A stretch of DNA of 64,000 nt from contig OZ252296.1 of the NCBI GenBank assembly GCA_965250245.1, positions 1,054,001 to 1,118,000 of the forward strand. The letters run 5' to 3'. Position numbers and translations under genes: made by a program. Below, piece after piece: positions 62,648 through 64,000 of the stretch (the stretch's first letter is position 1; the number at the start of each line of letters is the position of its first letter). The DNA is from JABDIP01 sp965250245 (GTDB lineage Bacteria; Pseudomonadota; Alphaproteobacteria; DSM-16000; Inquilinaceae). A model generated the notes under the pieces. That model was not told the origin of the DNA. It made no database searches and saw nothing but the letters and a program-made list of their open reading frames with translations.

Positions 62648-63658
62648 ATGCGCACCCTGAACCTGAACTACCCGGCCGTCGGCGCCTTCGTGCTCGCGAT
62701 GCTGGTCTGTGCGATCGCCGCCGGCGCCATGCTGACCGGCCGCTCCGGCCCGAGCGATGCCTACCATGTCGTGCTGGACAACGTGGCCGACATCCGCTTC
62801 GGGACCGTGGTGCGCTACGAGGGCTATCCGGTGGGCCAGATCGACGGCATCGTCCCGCTGCCGGATGATGCCGGCATGACCTTCCGGGTCGAGCTCAGCG
62901 TCGAGCAGGGCTGGCGCATCCCCGAGGACAGCGTGGCCCGGATCGGCAGCTCGAACCTGTTGGCCAACAAGACCATCGATATCACCGGCGGCGACAGCGA
63001 CGTGGCGATCCGGCCCGGCAACGCGATCCCCGGCGCGCCGCCCGCCGACATGTTCGCCGCCATGTCCTCCCTGGCCGGCGAGATCGGCGACATGAACCGC
63101 GACAGCGTGCGCCCGCTGGTCGACCGGATTGGCTCCGTCGTCGGCGAGATCGACACGCTGATCCGCCGGGACCTGGGGCGGATCACCGCCAGCGTCGCGG
63201 CCGTGACCGGCGATGCGGAGGGCCGCGTGCCGGCGATCCTGGCCTCGCTCGACTCGATGACCGCGGATCTGGACACGACCGTCGGCACGGTCCAGGGGCT
63301 GGTCACGCCGGAGACGGTCGACAGCATCGGCCGGACCATCCGCAACGCGGAGACCATGTCGGCCGACTTCGCCGATCTCGGCGGCCGGTTGGCCGGCACG
63401 GCGGCGGAGCTGGATGTGCTGATCGGGCGGATCGACACCCTCGTCGCCGAGAATGACGGGGAGGTCGCCGAGTCGCTCGGCAACGCCGCCTATGTCCTGC
63501 GGACGGTGGCGCAGAGCATCGACTCGCTCAGCCACGATCTGGAGGGCTCGGCGCGCAACATGAACGAGTTCAGCCGCCAGATCCGCCAGGATCCGGGTGC
63601 CCTCTTCGACATGCCCTGGCGCAATGGCGCGTCCCTGCCTGCGGGGGTGCCGCGATGA
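62648..63658 (+). CDS. mlaD: MCE-domain protein, MlaD-like
   Basis: A 336-residue protein anchored by one N-terminal TM (AVGAFVLAMLVCAIAAGAML). An MCE domain (about 38-115: YHVVLDNVADIRFGTVVRYEGYPVGQIDGI, ARIGSSNLLANKTIDITGG) follows. A long helical C-terminal region (about 145-310) may form the periplasmic needle or barrel seen in larger MCE proteins. It is longer than E. coli MlaD (183 residues). ATG 62648 is used. It overlaps the auxiliary lipoprotein gene by four bases. Confidence 0.93.
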   Translation: MRTLNLNYPAVGAFVLAMLVCAIAAGAMLTGRSGPSDAYHVVLDNVADIRFGTVVRYEGYPVGQIDGIVPLPDDAGMTFRVELSVEQGWRIPEDSVARIGSSNLLANKTIDITGGDSDVAIRPGNAIPGAPPADMFAAMSSLAGEIGDMNRDSVRPLVDRIGSVVGEIDTLIRRDLGRITASVAAVTGDAEGRVPAILASLDSMTADLDTTVGTVQGLVTPETVDSIGRTIRNAETMSADFADLGGRLAGTAAELDVLIGRIDTLVAENDGEVAESLGNAAYVLRTVAQSIDSLSHDLEGSARNMNEFSRQIRQDPGALFDMPWRNGASLPAGVPR

Positions 63659-64000
63659 GACCAACCATCATCACGATACTCACGGCGCTGGCCCTGGTCG
63701 GCTGCCAGAGCGCCGGCGATCCGGCCCCTGTCGACCGCTTCTATCGCATTTCGATCGACGTTCCGGCGATGCCGCCCGGACCGGACCTGCCCGGCACCAT
63801 CCTGGTCGACCGGTTGGATGCCGACGGGCTGATGCGCGAGCGCCCGGTCATCTACAGCACCGATGCCGGCGGTGCGTCCCTGGCGCAGCATGAATACGAC
63901 TATTGGCTGGAGCCGCCGGCGCGGCTGCTGCAAGCCGAGCTGGTGCGCTATCTGCGATCGGCCGGGGTCGCGCGGTCGGTGGTGACGCCGGAATTGCGGG
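63655..64000 (+). CDS. ABC-type transport auxiliary lipoprotein, 3'-truncated by window
   Basis: The frame starts at ATG 63655 (overlapping the mlaD TGA) and stays open to the window end, giving 115 residues. The signal peptide TIITILTALAL ends in lipobox LVGC. FYRISIDVP and GTILVDRLDADGLMRERPVIYS follow, characteristic of the ABC_trans_aux (PqiC/LetC-like) lipoproteins found last in MCE operons. It probably links the transporter to the outer membrane. Confidence 0.88.
   Translation, partial: MRPTIITILTALALVGCQSAGDPAPVDRFYRISIDVPAMPPGPDLPGTILVDRLDADGLMRERPVIYSTDAGGASLAQHEYDYWLEPPARLLQAELVRYLRSAGVARSVVTPELR

Overview
The window is high-GC, densely coded DNA from what looks like an alphaproteobacterium, probably of the Rhodospirillales type. 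The evidence is the Cob-type cobalamin gene set, the Mla-type lipid transporter, ECF and partner-switching regulators, large type I and two-partner secreted surface proteins, and strong GC bias at third codon positions. I see no rRNA, tRNA, CRISPR array or insertion sequence.

Layout. 1-7516 is the 3' part of a giant secreted protein: fifteen 345-bp VCBS/cadherin-like repeats, a seven-bladed FG-GAP propeller and a short RTX tail. 7.7-11.9 kb holds small housekeeping or unknown genes (TIGR03032 family, ABM monooxygenase, SDR, SpoVG-like protein, small lipoprotein, OmpA-family protein). 12.2-26.2 kb is a two-partner secretion locus: outer-membrane TpsB, a 2963-residue TpsA exoprotein with an almost perfect 1563-bp internal duplication, and a lipoprotein joining TPR repeats to a CHAT caspase-like protease. 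26.2-30.1 kb has cobC and a THI5/NitT-type ABC importer. 30.1-35.5 kb is a divergent unit: a secreted DUF4331 protein, a TPR protein and a HupE/UreJ-like membrane protein on the minus strand, facing an ECF sigma factor and a hybrid anti-sigma/cupin protein.

35.5-57.8 kb is a large cobalamin cluster. It starts with a cobalamin riboswitch and a possible 11-codon leader, then cobP, cobW, cobN, a VWA lipoprotein, cobO, cobQ, a small unknown gene, cobD (minus), cbiX, cobH, cobL, cobI, a cbiG-cobJ fusion, cobM, cobK and cbiD (minus), cobA and cobB. The enzyme set is mixed: CbiX, CbiD and CbiG belong to the early-cobalt (anaerobic-type) route, while CobN and CobW are typical of the late-cobalt (aerobic) route. 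Between cobM and cobK sits a strikingly AT-rich gene for a two-TM potassium-channel-like protein with an unrecognised cytoplasmic domain. It is the clearest horizontal acquisition in the window.

57.9-64 kb holds an SDR lacking the usual catalytic Tyr/Lys. An operon follows that joins a partner-switching phosphatase (GAF-PP2C-HATPase) and a STAS protein to an MCE/Mla lipid ABC transporter (mlaE, mlaF, mlaD and an auxiliary lipoprotein cut by the window end).

The best candidates for undescribed biology are the AT-rich channel insert, the ECF/cupin-DUF4331-TPR-HupE module, the PP2C-STAS-Mla fusion of signalling and lipid transport, and the TPS-CHAT surface system.
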